DNA of 64,000 bases from an uncultured Bacteroidales bacterium (GTDB lineage: Bacteria > Bacteroidota > Bacteroidia > Bacteroidales > F082): NCBI GenBank assembly GCA_946408345.1, contig CAMJRR010000002.1, forward strand, positions 1 to 64,000, written 5' to 3'. This document shows, piece after piece, positions 19,226 to 27,242 of this stretch (within the stretch, counting starts at the first letter, position 1; each line of letters begins with the position of its first letter). The position numbers were made by a program, and so were the translations under genes. The notes under the pieces are model-generated. The model did no database searches. It was not told the DNA's origin and saw only the letters and a list, made by a program, of their open reading frames with translations.

Positions 19226-19233
19226 TATTTTTG
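19226..19233 (+). promoter_or_regulatory. -7 box before the first DUF4160 gene
   Basis: TATTTTTG matches the Bacteroidetes -7 consensus, 25 bp upstream of the start at 19,258. The 180 bp between the PIN-like gene and here hold no gene. Confidence 0.5.
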
Positions 19234-19257
19234 CGGCATAATCTAATTGAACCGTTT

Positions 19258-19557
19258 ATGCCGACAATATACGAGTATTTTGGAATCGTTTTCAAGTTCT
19301 TCTCGGACGAACACGAACCCATTCACGTGCATGTGCAGCACAATGGTGGCGAGGCTGTTTTTGAATTGATCCTTGAAAACGGGCAGTTGTCCGAAATCAG
19401 ACAGAGGAAACAGAAAGGACCTGCTCTTTCAGAAAAAGATTTGAGAACGGCACGGGAATTTGTTGAAAAATACGCCCATAATATTGTTGAAAAATGGGTA
19501 AACTTTTTCATTTACAGGAAGAAGATTCGTATCACAAAGATAACCAAGAAATTATGA
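19258..19557 (+). CDS. DUF4160 family protein (copy 1)
   Basis: 99 residues. The start MPTIYEYFGIVFKFF was chosen because it aligns with copy 2 at 20,176; an in-frame codon 27 bases upstream would add unrelated residues. The DUF4160 signature is an aromatic N-terminus followed by DEHEPIHVHV, then a helical half ending in a basic tail (RITKITKK). Its stop overlaps the start of a DUF2442 gene (ATGA). DUF4160-DUF2442 pairs recur in bacterial accessory DNA and are suspected toxin-antitoxin-like modules; this is context only, no activity is visible. Confidence 0.8.
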   Translation: MPTIYEYFGIVFKFFSDEHEPIHVHVQHNGGEAVFELILENGQLSEIRQRKQKGPALSEKDLRTAREFVEKYAHNIVEKWVNFFIYRKKIRITKITKKL

Positions 19558-19808
19558 TGGTGGATTATGTGACAATAGTGAGTTTCGTGTGTCACGATGA
19601 CATTACCGTTGACCTGGAGTTTAGCGACGGCACACATCAACTTGTGGATATTGGAGCATTCATTCGCAGCCATCCGCATCCTCAATACAATAAGTATCTG
19701 AAACCTTCAAATTTCCGTAAATGCAGACTTGAATACGGTAATGTTTGTTGGGGGAACGATTTGGAATTCCATATTGAAGACTTGTATGAGAATGCACTTT
19801 CTGTATGA
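19554..19808 (+). CDS. DUF2442 family protein (copy 1)
   Basis: 84 residues starting at MMVDYVTIV, overlapping the upstream stop by four bases. The family pattern is clear: a short beta domain with LEFSDGTHQLVDIG, then HPHPQYNKYLKP and a C-terminal GNVCWGNDLEFHIEDLY, similar to the repressor-like HTH-lacking DUF2442 proteins encoded beside DUF4160. It would be translationally coupled to the DUF4160 gene. Copy 2 at 20,483 shares the HPQYDQY and EYGNLVWGENWD equivalents. Confidence 0.8.
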   Translation: MMVDYVTIVSFVCHDDITVDLEFSDGTHQLVDIGAFIRSHPHPQYNKYLKPSNFRKCRLEYGNVCWGNDLEFHIEDLYENALSV

Positions 19809-19819
19809 TGATTTGAGTT

Positions 19820-20089
19820 ATGAAAAGCAAACAAGAATGGTTCGAAAGTAAAGTGACGGCATTGTCGCCCGAAATTATGTCAGAAGTACAAATGTCGGCT
19901 GACATCATCGCTCGTATAGATGCTATTCTCAAAGAGAAGCACATGACACAGCGCGATTTGGCTCACAAAATGGGTAAGAGCGAGGCCGTGGTTTCTCGTT
20001 GGATTACAGGATTTCCAAATTTCACGTTGCGTTCTTTGTCTCAGCTTTCAGTAGCACTTGGTGAACCGCTGATTAAGTTGGCGGAATAA
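19820..20089 (+). CDS. Xre-type HTH regulator
   Basis: 89 residues. The C-terminal half is a Cro/C1-type helix-turn-helix (MTQRDLAHKMGKSEAVVSRWITGFPNFTL, with recognition helix EAVVSRW) preceded by an N-terminal helical segment (SPEIMSEVQMSADIIARID). This resembles HigA-type antitoxins. It lies 11 bp after the DUF2442 gene and is likely co-transcribed, so it may autoregulate the module. There is no matching regulator after the second DUF4160-DUF2442 pair. Confidence 0.85.
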   Translation: MKSKQEWFESKVTALSPEIMSEVQMSADIIARIDAILKEKHMTQRDLAHKMGKSEAVVSRWITGFPNFTLRSLSQLSVALGEPLIKLAE

Positions 20090-20175
20090 GCTTTGTTTGC
20101 AGTCGGCTGGTTTCTTCATGTATTACTTGGATGTTCGGGAAAAATTGTAATTTTGCGGTGTAAAATAAGCAACCC

Positions 20176-20478
20176 ATGCCGAAGATATACGAGTATTTTG
20201 GAATCATCTTTTTCCTCTATCCCAATGATCATGAACCTATACATGCTCATGCTATCAGTGGGGGAAATGAGAGCATTTTTGAGCTTCATTTTGAAAACGG
20301 ACAACTTAAAGAGATAAAGACCAGAAAAAAGAGAGGGAAAGAGCATCTCCCAAAAGCAAAGTTGGAACAGGCAAAGGCCTTTGTGGAAGAATTTGCCGTT
20401 CAGATTGCTGAAAAATGGTACCGCTTCTACATCTTGAAAGAGATAATTACTCCCGAGAAAATCACAAAAAAGATATAA
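20176..20478 (+). CDS. DUF4160 family protein (copy 2)
   Basis: 100 residues, a paralogue of the protein at 19,258: MPKIYEYFGIIFFLY, NDHEPIHAHA, FELHFENGQLKEI and the C-terminal basic tail TPEKITKK align throughout. The differences are spread out, so the duplication is old. It has its own -7-like box (TAATTTTG near 20,149) and is followed 4 bp later by the second DUF2442 gene. Confidence 0.8.
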   Translation: MPKIYEYFGIIFFLYPNDHEPIHAHAISGGNESIFELHFENGQLKEIKTRKKRGKEHLPKAKLEQAKAFVEEFAVQIAEKWYRFYILKEIITPEKITKKI

Positions 20479-20482
20479 AGAA

Positions 20483-20746
20483 ATGAATCGTTACGACGTT
20501 GTTGAAATAGAACCCTGTGGAGATTATAAGTTGCGTGTCACTTTTGCGGATGGCAAATGCAATGTTGTTGATTTCGAGCCGTATTTCATCAAACGGCCAC
20601 ATCCGCAGTATGACCAATATCATGACCCAGTTCGCTTCCTCGATTATAAATTGGAGTATGGTAATCTCGTTTGGGGCGAGAATTGGGATTTAATGTTCGA
20701 CCCGCTCAATCTGTATTATAATAACCTGTTCAAGAATTATAATTGA
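20483..20746 (+). CDS. DUF2442 family protein (copy 2)
   Basis: 87 residues with the same architecture as copy 1: RVTFADGKCNVVDFEPYF, RPHPQYDQYHDPVRF and LEYGNLVWGENWDLMFDP. It is the last gene of the AT-rich accessory stretch; the next gene (ybaK) starts 4 bp later with a sharp rise in GC, so the two probably share transcript but not history. Confidence 0.8.
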   Translation: MNRYDVVEIEPCGDYKLRVTFADGKCNVVDFEPYFIKRPHPQYDQYHDPVRFLDYKLEYGNLVWGENWDLMFDPLNLYYNNLFKNYN

Positions 20747-20750
20747 GTTA

Positions 20751-21254
20751 ATGCCCAAAGAAAAAATCAATAAAACCAACGCCTGCCGCATCCTCGACCA
20801 GAAGAAGATTGCGTATGAGTTGATTCCTTACGAGGTGGACGAAAACGACCTCGGGGCGCAGCACATCGCCGACCAGCTGGGTGAGGACATTGACCAAGTA
20901 TTCAAGACCTTGGTGCTGAAAGGTGACAAAATCGGGTATTTTGTTTGCGTCATCCCAGGCAACGACGAACTTGACTTGAAGAAGACCGCCAAGGCCACGG
21001 GCAACAAGAGTTGCGACCTCATCCCGATGAAGGAACTGCTGCCTCTGACGGGTTACATTCGTGGTGGCTGCTCGCCTGTAGGCATGAAAAAGCAGTTTCC
21101 GACCTTCATCCATGAAACCTGCGAACTGTTTGATTACATCTATGTTAGTGCAGGTGTGCGTGGCTTGCAGTTCAAACTCAACCCACAGGATCTGATTCAG
21201 GTGGTGGAGATGACCGTTGCAGATTTGACCATCTTTGAATTGGGCCAAAAATGA
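20751..21254 (+). CDS. ybaK: Cys-tRNA(Pro)/aminoacyl-tRNA deacylase YbaK
   Basis: 167 residues, the usual YbaK/EbsC length. The protein hydrolyses mischarged Cys-tRNA(Pro) in the cytoplasm. Visible family features are VFKTLVLKGDK with the catalytic-pocket Lys, a CVIPGNDELDLKK core, and GYIRGGCSPVGMKKQFPTFI, the conserved glycine-rich loop. The downstream acetyltransferase gene overlaps its stop (ATGA). Confidence 0.9.
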   Translation: MPKEKINKTNACRILDQKKIAYELIPYEVDENDLGAQHIADQLGEDIDQVFKTLVLKGDKIGYFVCVIPGNDELDLKKTAKATGNKSCDLIPMKELLPLTGYIRGGCSPVGMKKQFPTFIHETCELFDYIYVSAGVRGLQFKLNPQDLIQVVEMTVADLTIFELGQK

Positions 21255-21775
21255 GTTACACCATCCGCAAATCTACTTTGGCCGACCTGCCAACCATCCT
21301 CAATCTCCGCGACCAAGCGCGCGAAATCATGCGAAGCTATGGCAACACTTTCCAATGGCCCGATGGCTATCCGCGTGATGATATGTTTCGTAAAGACATC
21401 GAGCAGGGTGGGAGCCATGTGATGCTTGATGAGCAGGGTAGGGTAGTGGGAACTTTCGCCCTTCTACCCAGTCCTGAAGTGACTTACAACGTCATCTATG
21501 ACGGTCAATGGCTGGATGATGAACCTTATTATGTCATCCATCGTATTGCCAGTACACCCGAATCACACGGCATATTGGACGCGCTTTTGGACTATTGCGA
21601 AACCCAAGTCTCCAATATTCGCATCGACACGCACGAGGCCAATATCATCATGCGCAAGGGTTTGGAAAAGCACGGCTATCAATACTGTGGCATCATTTAT
21701 CTGTTGGATGGTAACGAACGCTTGGCGTTTCAGAAAAAACTACAATCACGCCACGAAGCGTCATCGCGGACTTGA
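21251..21775 (+). CDS. GNAT family N-acetyltransferase
   Basis: 174 residues. A GNAT fold is indicated by the N-terminal YTIRKSTLADLPTILNL, a VVGTFALL strand, and a C-terminal NIIMRKGLEKHGYQYCGIIYL (the usual N..M...YEKxGF region). The acetyl-CoA loop is diverged (STPESHGILDALL). It is translationally coupled to ybaK. Substrate unknown. Confidence 0.85.
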   Translation: MSYTIRKSTLADLPTILNLRDQAREIMRSYGNTFQWPDGYPRDDMFRKDIEQGGSHVMLDEQGRVVGTFALLPSPEVTYNVIYDGQWLDDEPYYVIHRIASTPESHGILDALLDYCETQVSNIRIDTHEANIIMRKGLEKHGYQYCGIIYLLDGNERLAFQKKLQSRHEASSRT

Positions 21776-21889
21776 TCCGCGTTCTCCTGCGCTAAAGGGA
21801 TTCGTCTTCGCAAATAGGAGATGGCGGATCATTGTCCGCCATGATGTCTTAAGGTGTAGTGTAGTATTCCTCAGGGGGAGGCTGACCAA

Positions 21890-23047
21890 TCAATCAATGT
21901 TCTCAATGATTTTGTCCTCCTCGCTCAAATCCGGCACAAGTCGTTGGATGATTTTATAGCGGTAGAAGAAACGGATGGCCACAACGCGTACCACCGTATA
22001 GGCTGGGATGGCAACAAGCATACCGACCGTGCCGCCGATATGGCCCGCCATAAGCAGTACGATGAAAATCTCCAAAGGATGTGCCTTGATGCTCGTCGAA
22101 TAGATGAGAGGTTGGTAGATGAAGTTGTCGATGAGTTGGGCAGCCAACATGATAAGCAGGATGATAAGAGCAAAAATCCAGATGTTGACACCCAAGCCAG
22201 CACCTGTGCCCAGCTTCAAAATGATGCCGAAAACGATACCGATAACGTCAGCGATAAGCGGTCCAACGTAAGGAATCACGTTGAGCAGTCCGGCTATGAA
22301 GCCAATGCCGATGGCATAGCTGAAGTCAAGTCGGGCGATGAGCCACAGACCGAGGAAGTCGGCCAAAGCCACCCCAAGCATCTCGATGACCAGACCCACG
22401 AAATAACGCGATAGCAGCTGCTTGATTTCGCTCATTGTTTTGTTTAAGGTCAGTTCGTGCTTGTCGGGAACAAAGGCACAGATGATTCGCCCAAACAGGC
22501 CTTCTTCCTTGAGGAAGAAAAACGAGATGAACACAATGGCAAATATGGCGACGAAAGCGCTGGTGACCATAGAAGCCATCGACCCCACAATGCCGCTAAC
22601 CTTTCCGAAATCAACCAATTCCCTGATTTTTCCCAAGATAAGTTCGGAAAGGTCGAAATCGTAGCCAAGATTGGGAAACATGCTAATGAGCCAATCGTTC
22701 GTTTTGTCGATGGGATTTGAATCGAAATAACTACTTGCTTCAATGGCCGAGGCATCCCTGACGATGTTGGATACCAAAGGAATCATTTGAGTGATAATCA
22801 TCGCCAGAAAGAAAAAGATAAGTATGAGGGCGAGCACAGCCAAAAGCCAGTCGGGAGCGCTCTTCCCCTTGATTTTTATCCTTCGCATCAGTTGCATGAG
22901 CGGTCGCCCAATCATGGAGACCACAAAGGCAGCTATGATGTAAATGATTACGTTCTTGAAATACCAGCATAAGGCTAAAACGATGGCTAAACCACCCAGT
23001 TTGATGATGTAACCCGCTAGTTTGTCAATGTTTCGTTCGTTTTCCAT
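21890..23047 (-). CDS. AI-2E family transporter (PerM/YdiK-like permease)
   Basis: 385 residues from the ATG at 23,047 (MENERNIDKLAG); a TTG nine codons upstream is less likely. It has the family layout: two close helices at the N-terminus, a cytoplasmic-looking segment, then hydrophobic segments ending in the conserved C-terminal block (GLLNVIPYVGPLIADVIG and later PLIYSTSIKAHPLEIF). It is an inner-membrane permease of uncertain substrate. Transcribed alone, divergent from the mltD-like gene. Confidence 0.88.
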   Translation of the reverse strand: MENERNIDKLAGYIIKLGGLAIVLALCWYFKNVIIYIIAAFVVSMIGRPLMQLMRRIKIKGKSAPDWLLAVLALILIFFFLAMIITQMIPLVSNIVRDASAIEASSYFDSNPIDKTNDWLISMFPNLGYDFDLSELILGKIRELVDFGKVSGIVGSMASMVTSAFVAIFAIVFISFFFLKEEGLFGRIICAFVPDKHELTLNKTMSEIKQLLSRYFVGLVIEMLGVALADFLGLWLIARLDFSYAIGIGFIAGLLNVIPYVGPLIADVIGIVFGIILKLGTGAGLGVNIWIFALIILLIMLAAQLIDNFIYQPLIYSTSIKAHPLEIFIVLLMAGHIGGTVGMLVAIPAYTVVRVVAIRFFYRYKIIQRLVPDLSEEDKIIENID

Positions 23048-23166
23048 AGGAGGAGTTTTAGTTTTAAAAAACAAAAGTAGTATTTTTTTGCTCCCTATAG
23101 ACGATTTTTGATAATTTTGCGTTTTCTTTGAAAAAGAGTCTCACCCATTATAATTTTTCATCCCAA

Positions 23167-24705
23167 ATGAAACGTATACAGCTTATTGCATTATTTGTTC
23201 TTTTCCCCTTAGCGACCTTGTTCGCACAAGTCTATGAACCCGAATATGACAGTCTTGATGTTCAACTTGGTGAACGAAGGTTCAATGATTTGAATTCAGG
23301 TAAGGATGTTGTCGAGGAATCGACGGTGATGGAGATGCTTAATATGGTGAGTACGCTTAGTACTTTTAGGGATGTGTATCTCGACATTGACACTGCAATC
23401 TGGAACAAATACGGATTCAGCAAAGATGAAATTCCGACATACGACGATAGTGTCTATATGAAGCGTATCCAGACATTGGCTTATGAGACCACTATTCCTC
23501 TGACATACAATAGCCATGTCAAATCGTTTATCGAGCTTTATGCCAATCGCCGCCGTCAGCAATCAAGTCGTATGTTGGGCCTTTCTTATGTCTATTTCCC
23601 GATGTTTGAGGAATATCTTTCCAAATATGATCTTCCTTTGGAACTGAAGTATCTCGCCATGGTGGAGTCGGCACTGAATCCTACCGCAGGTTCAAAGGCA
23701 GGTGCCAAGGGCTTGTGGCAGTTCATGCGAGGCACGGGTGCCGAATATGGCCTGAGGGTGAGCACACTTGTTGATGACCGTTTCGACCCTGAAAAGGAAA
23801 CAGAGGCTGCATGCCAATATCTGAAAAGTCTTTATGCGCGATATGAGGATTGGTTTTTGGTGCTTGCCGCCTACAATTCGGGTCCGGGAACGGTCAACAA
23901 AGCCATTGTGAGAGCGCATGGCACTAAGAACTATTGGGCCATTTGGCCTTATTTGCCGGCAGAGACCCGAGGCTATGTGCCTGCTTTCATTGCCGTGACT
24001 TACGTGATGAACTACGCCGCTGAACACAACCTCTATCCACAGAATCCAGGTTTGCTGCTACACGGCACTGATACCGTGATGGTGCATGACCGAGTAAGCT
24101 TCAGCCAAATCAACGAATGCCTTGGCGTACCGATGGAAGATTTGGTTTTCTTCAATCCACAATACACCAAGCGCATCATCCCTGGCACGAGGAGTTATCC
24201 CTATTCGCTGCGCATGCCGACGAAATATACTTTGAGGTTTACACAGCTTGAGGACAGTATCTATTCCTACGTGAGTAAGGTGGAGAAGACACGTGAGGTC
24301 ATCGAGGAGAAGGAAGAAGAAGTAAGTAATAGCTTTGTCCACGTGGTGAAAAAAGGCGAGAGTCTGGGTAGTGTAGCTCGGAAGTATCATGTCACGGTAG
24401 CGAATATCAAGGCTTGGAATCATCTGAAAAGGGAAACGATCCATGTTGGACAACGACTCACCATCTATCGTTCGGGTTCTCCTATGACTAAGGTGAGTAA
24501 TTCAACGAAAAGCAGTAATTCGAAAAGCAGTGTCAACAAAAAGACGTCAAATACGCCCAAAGTCAAGACGCATACCGTGAGAAAAGGTGAGACCCTCAGC
24601 TCAATCGCAAAGAAATACGGCTGCACTGTCAGCGACCTTAAGAAATGGAATGGGCTGAAAGGCAACACCGTCAAAGTTGGACAGAAATTGAAAATCAAGA
24701 AATAA
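23167..24705 (+). CDS. Membrane-bound lytic murein transglycosylase D-like, two LysM domains
   Basis: 512 residues starting at MKRIQLIALFVLF, a signal peptide; an upstream in-frame start would bury it. The SLT catalytic domain carries the Glu in LKYLAMVESALNPTAGS, followed by GAKGLWQFM and LVLAAYNSGPGTVNKAI. Two LysM repeats follow (VVKKGESLGSVARKYHVT and TVRKGETLSSIAKKYGCT) separated by a Ser/Lys-rich linker. It cleaves peptidoglycan in the periplasm and binds it through LysM. Domain order matches MltD. Confidence 0.92.
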   Translation: MKRIQLIALFVLFPLATLFAQVYEPEYDSLDVQLGERRFNDLNSGKDVVEESTVMEMLNMVSTLSTFRDVYLDIDTAIWNKYGFSKDEIPTYDDSVYMKRIQTLAYETTIPLTYNSHVKSFIELYANRRRQQSSRMLGLSYVYFPMFEEYLSKYDLPLELKYLAMVESALNPTAGSKAGAKGLWQFMRGTGAEYGLRVSTLVDDRFDPEKETEAACQYLKSLYARYEDWFLVLAAYNSGPGTVNKAIVRAHGTKNYWAIWPYLPAETRGYVPAFIAVTYVMNYAAEHNLYPQNPGLLLHGTDTVMVHDRVSFSQINECLGVPMEDLVFFNPQYTKRIIPGTRSYPYSLRMPTKYTLRFTQLEDSIYSYVSKVEKTREVIEEKEEEVSNSFVHVVKKGESLGSVARKYHVTVANIKAWNHLKRETIHVGQRLTIYRSGSPMTKVSNSTKSSNSKSSVNKKTSNTPKVKTHTVRKGETLSSIAKKYGCTVSDLKKWNGLKGNTVKVGQKLKIKK

Positions 24706-24750
24706 CCAGGTTGTAAGCCGTTTGTTTGCAACCAGCAAAAAAAGACATAT

Positions 24751-25761
24751 ATGAAACATTACCTTAAAACCGCAATTGTCCTCATGATCGCCTGCATTAT
24801 GGTGTCATGTTCAGAGGAAACTCGTACAAGAAAGAAAGACCGCTCGACTGGCGGCACATCAGAAATCTTGGTGGTGGTACAAAATGATGACCAATGGAAT
24901 GGCCGTATTGGCGACTCGCTCCGTCATTTTTTCATGGATTATCAATACGGACTGCCCCAGCCTGAGGCACGGAATGAATTGAAGCATATCAAGGCAGCTG
25001 GCTTTTCAGACCTGTTCAAGAAGCAAAAGTGCATCTTTGAGGTGGAGATTGACCCAAGCCTTGAGAAAGCTGCTGCTGTGACCACAGAGAACCTTTGGGC
25101 TGCGCCTCAGCGTTATGTGAAAATCAGCGCGCCCAACATAACCACTTGGGTCGAACTTTTCGACGAACAAAAGGAAATTTATCAGGATTGGTACGACCAA
25201 GTGGAGCGTGAGCGCATCCTCAATGTGTTCCGTTCTACAAAAGATGAAGACATTGCAATGGCAATAGCAGATAAATTTGGTTTTACGTTGACGGTGCCTC
25301 ATGGTTTTTACATCGCCAAAAATGAGCCCAACTTTATGTGGTTGCGCAAAGAGTTGGAACGTTCGAGTGCTGACTTGGTCATCTATCAAACGCCCTATCG
25401 CGACACCTTGCAGTTTGAACCCCAAAGTCTTATAGCCATGCGCAATATGATGGAGGGACAGTATATTCCTGGTCCGTCGGAGGGCTCCTATATGGGTACT
25501 GAGATTGAATTCGTTCCACCTTTGGTGACGACGGCCAGTAAGTTTCCAGCAGGCTACGCCAAAGAGATGCGTGGCATGTGGAAGGTGGAGAACAATTTCA
25601 TGGGCGGACCTTTCGTTTCATACACTTTTGCCGACAGTCGCACCGGCCAGCTTGTCACAGTGGAAGGCTTTTATTACGAGCCGAATCAGAAGAAACGCAA
25701 TGCATTGCTGCAACTTGAGTCTATTGCATATAGCTTGAAGTATGTAGAGCCTGAAGAATAA
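24751..25761 (+). CDS. DUF4837 family lipoprotein
   Basis: 336 residues with a lipoprotein signal peptide (lipobox VSCS) and the DUF4837 pattern: GGTSEILVVVQND, a QYGLPQPE segment, and a C-terminal GPFVSYTFADSRTGQLVTVEGFYYEP block. The family is restricted to Bacteroidetes and has no known function. It follows the mltD-like gene by 45 bp in the same direction. Confidence 0.85.
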   Translation: MKHYLKTAIVLMIACIMVSCSEETRTRKKDRSTGGTSEILVVVQNDDQWNGRIGDSLRHFFMDYQYGLPQPEARNELKHIKAAGFSDLFKKQKCIFEVEIDPSLEKAAAVTTENLWAAPQRYVKISAPNITTWVELFDEQKEIYQDWYDQVERERILNVFRSTKDEDIAMAIADKFGFTLTVPHGFYIAKNEPNFMWLRKELERSSADLVIYQTPYRDTLQFEPQSLIAMRNMMEGQYIPGPSEGSYMGTEIEFVPPLVTTASKFPAGYAKEMRGMWKVENNFMGGPFVSYTFADSRTGQLVTVEGFYYEPNQKKRNALLQLESIAYSLKYVEPEE

Positions 25762-25763
25762 GC

Positions 25764-25815
25764 AAAAATGGCCGCCTATGTCATTCCCGTATGGAATCTA
25801 TAGACGGCCATTTTT
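25764..25815. terminator. Bidirectional terminator between convergent genes
   Basis: AAAAATGGCCG pairs with CGGCCATTTTT across a roughly 30-nt loop that has further pairing (CTAT/ATAG). A-runs and T-runs flank the stem on both strands, as expected for a shared terminator of the DUF4837 gene and the leftward lipoprotein gene. Confidence 0.8.
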
Positions 25816-25829
25816 GTCCTTTTACCAAG

Positions 25830-26201
25830 TTACTTTTTCCGATAAGTAACTACTATTTCTCCTAAAGGCGATCCTGTTCGTGTGACGATTCGCCCCTCTT
25901 CCCATAGTCCAAAGTTCGCACCGTTGCAAATCAGCGATCCATCGCTCTTAAGATTGATTTTGCCTTGCCATTCAGTGTCCAAACCTTTGAAGGTCAGTAG
26001 GGAATCAGCGTTGATACTGAAGCTGTTTTGTCGTTCCATCTCGCCGATTTGTTTTACCAATTCGGGTGTGTTGTGTTTTTCATTAAACTGCACGTTCACC
26101 TTGTCAACAATCCAAGTGCCGATGAGCGTGTCTTGCTGTCGGTCGCAGGAGCAATACATAGTGGCAATACCCAAGAGAAAGACAAAGATCAGTTTTTTCA
26201 T
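25830..26201 (-). CDS. Small lipocalin-like lipoprotein
   Basis: 123 residues starting at MKKLIFVFLLG. The signal peptide ends in a Cys-containing lipobox-like TMYCSC. The mature part has GTWIVDKVNVQF, the G-x-W motif of lipocalin-like domains, followed by beta strands ending VVTYRKK. Ligand unknown. Transcribed leftward and convergent with the DUF4837 gene. Confidence 0.7.
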   Translation of the reverse strand: MKKLIFVFLLGIATMYCSCDRQQDTLIGTWIVDKVNVQFNEKHNTPELVKQIGEMERQNSFSINADSLLTFKGLDTEWQGKINLKSDGSLICNGANFGLWEEGRIVTRTGSPLGEIVVTYRKK

Positions 26202-26289
26202 GGTTGATAAATTTACTGCAAAAGTAATGAATGTTGTCAAATCCTTGAATTTTGAATCTTAAATCTTGAATTTTAAATCTAGATTCTTG

Positions 26290-26297
26290 TATCTTTG
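26290..26297 (+). promoter_or_regulatory. -7 box before the HsdR-N-like gene
   Basis: TATCTTTG, with a TTG about 21 bp upstream serving as a plausible -33 element, lies 23 bp before the start codon at 26,320. Confidence 0.55.
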
Positions 26298-26319
26298 TCC
26301 GCTCGAAATGTAGTTTTTT

Positions 26320-26763
26320 ATGGACAATCGTTTACAGTGGTTTAAGACGGAAAAGCGAGAGGGGAGGACTTATGTCTTTGATCCTTTGCGTCGTCGGTTT
26401 GTCGCGCTGACGCCTGAAGAGGAGGTGCGGCAAAAATTGCTGTATCTTTTGGTCGAGCATCTCAAGGTGCCGGCGGGATTGGTAGCCGTGGAGTATTCGG
26501 TGAAGGTAAACGGATTGGACAAACGCGCCGATGCAGTCGTTTTCGGAAGTGAAGGCTCTCCGCTGATGATTGTTGAGTGCAAGGCTCCCACAGTGACGCT
26601 CACTGAAGCAGTGCTTGAGCAAGCTTTGCGTTATCACTCCGCACTGCATCCTCAATACCTTTTGCTTACCAATGGTACTGTGACGTATTGTTACAAGGCA
26701 GAAAACCAAACATTACGCCCTCTTGACCACCTTCCTGATTATGCTGAGATGAAAGGGAAATAA
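26320..26763 (+). CDS. Type I restriction enzyme R N-terminal-like (PD-(D/E)XK) protein
   Basis: 147 residues, a free-standing HsdR_N-like domain. The nuclease-fold core is visible as LDKRADAVVF followed by PLMIVECKAP (Asp, then Glu-x-Lys). No helicase part, methylase or specificity subunit is nearby, so this is not a restriction system. Single-domain proteins of this type are common and mostly uncharacterised in Bacteroidetes. Convergent with the GtrA-like gene, three bases apart. Confidence 0.8.
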   Translation: MDNRLQWFKTEKREGRTYVFDPLRRRFVALTPEEEVRQKLLYLLVEHLKVPAGLVAVEYSVKVNGLDKRADAVVFGSEGSPLMIVECKAPTVTLTEAVLEQALRYHSALHPQYLLLTNGTVTYCYKAENQTLRPLDHLPDYAEMKGK

Positions 26764-26765
26764 AT

Positions 26766-27179
26766 TTACACAGCAAACGTAAACAACAGGTTCCCAAAGA
26801 AATTCCATAATGTGGAAGCGCCTACGGCAAACACCTTGCTGAGGTAGAAATTCCACTTCAGCTTGCCGTTGAGTAAATAAACCGTCAAAGTATCAATGCC
26901 AAGACCGACCAAAGAGACAATGAAATATTTAGCGTATTCTGTTCCAATTTGCGGGTTAGTGCTTTCAAAAGTCCAGATGCGATTGAGGAGGTAATTGGTG
27001 GTGGCAGCGAAGATAAATCCTATGATATTACTCAGGTATTTATTCCATTTGAGCCATTCCTTACAAACGTAAGTGACGCCAAAATTAACGAAGACTCCCG
27101 AAAAACCGACTACTCCGAATTTCAGGAATTTCAAAAGAAACTCGCGTGTCAGTTCGATTTTGAGTATCAGGGCTTTCAT
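26766..27179 (-). CDS. GtrA-like membrane protein
   Basis: 137 residues with four hydrophobic segments and GtrA family patterns: FLKFGVVGFSGVFVNFGVTY, a NYLLNRIWTF motif and a late FAVGASTLWNFFGN segment. GtrA proteins are inner-membrane components of polysaccharide or teichoic acid modification, thought to move lipid-linked sugars. No glycosyltransferase partner is adjacent. Divergent from queA. Confidence 0.88.
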   Translation of the reverse strand: MKALILKIELTREFLLKFLKFGVVGFSGVFVNFGVTYVCKEWLKWNKYLSNIIGFIFAATTNYLLNRIWTFESTNPQIGTEYAKYFIVSLVGLGIDTLTVYLLNGKLKWNFYLSKVFAVGASTLWNFFGNLLFTFAV

Positions 27180-27198
27180 CGTTTTACCTTTTGGAGTG

Positions 27199-27227
27199 CA
27201 AAGATAGGCAAATATTCCCTACTTTTG
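27199..27227. promoter_or_regulatory. Divergent -7 boxes for gtrA-like gene and queA
   Basis: CAAAGATA at 27,199-27,206 is a minus-strand TATCTTTG for the GtrA-like gene, and TACTTTTG at 27,220-27,227 is a plus-strand -7 box 15 bp before queA. The whole intergenic space is 63 bp. Confidence 0.6.
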
Positions 27228-27242
27228 CGCAAATTTTCAAAG

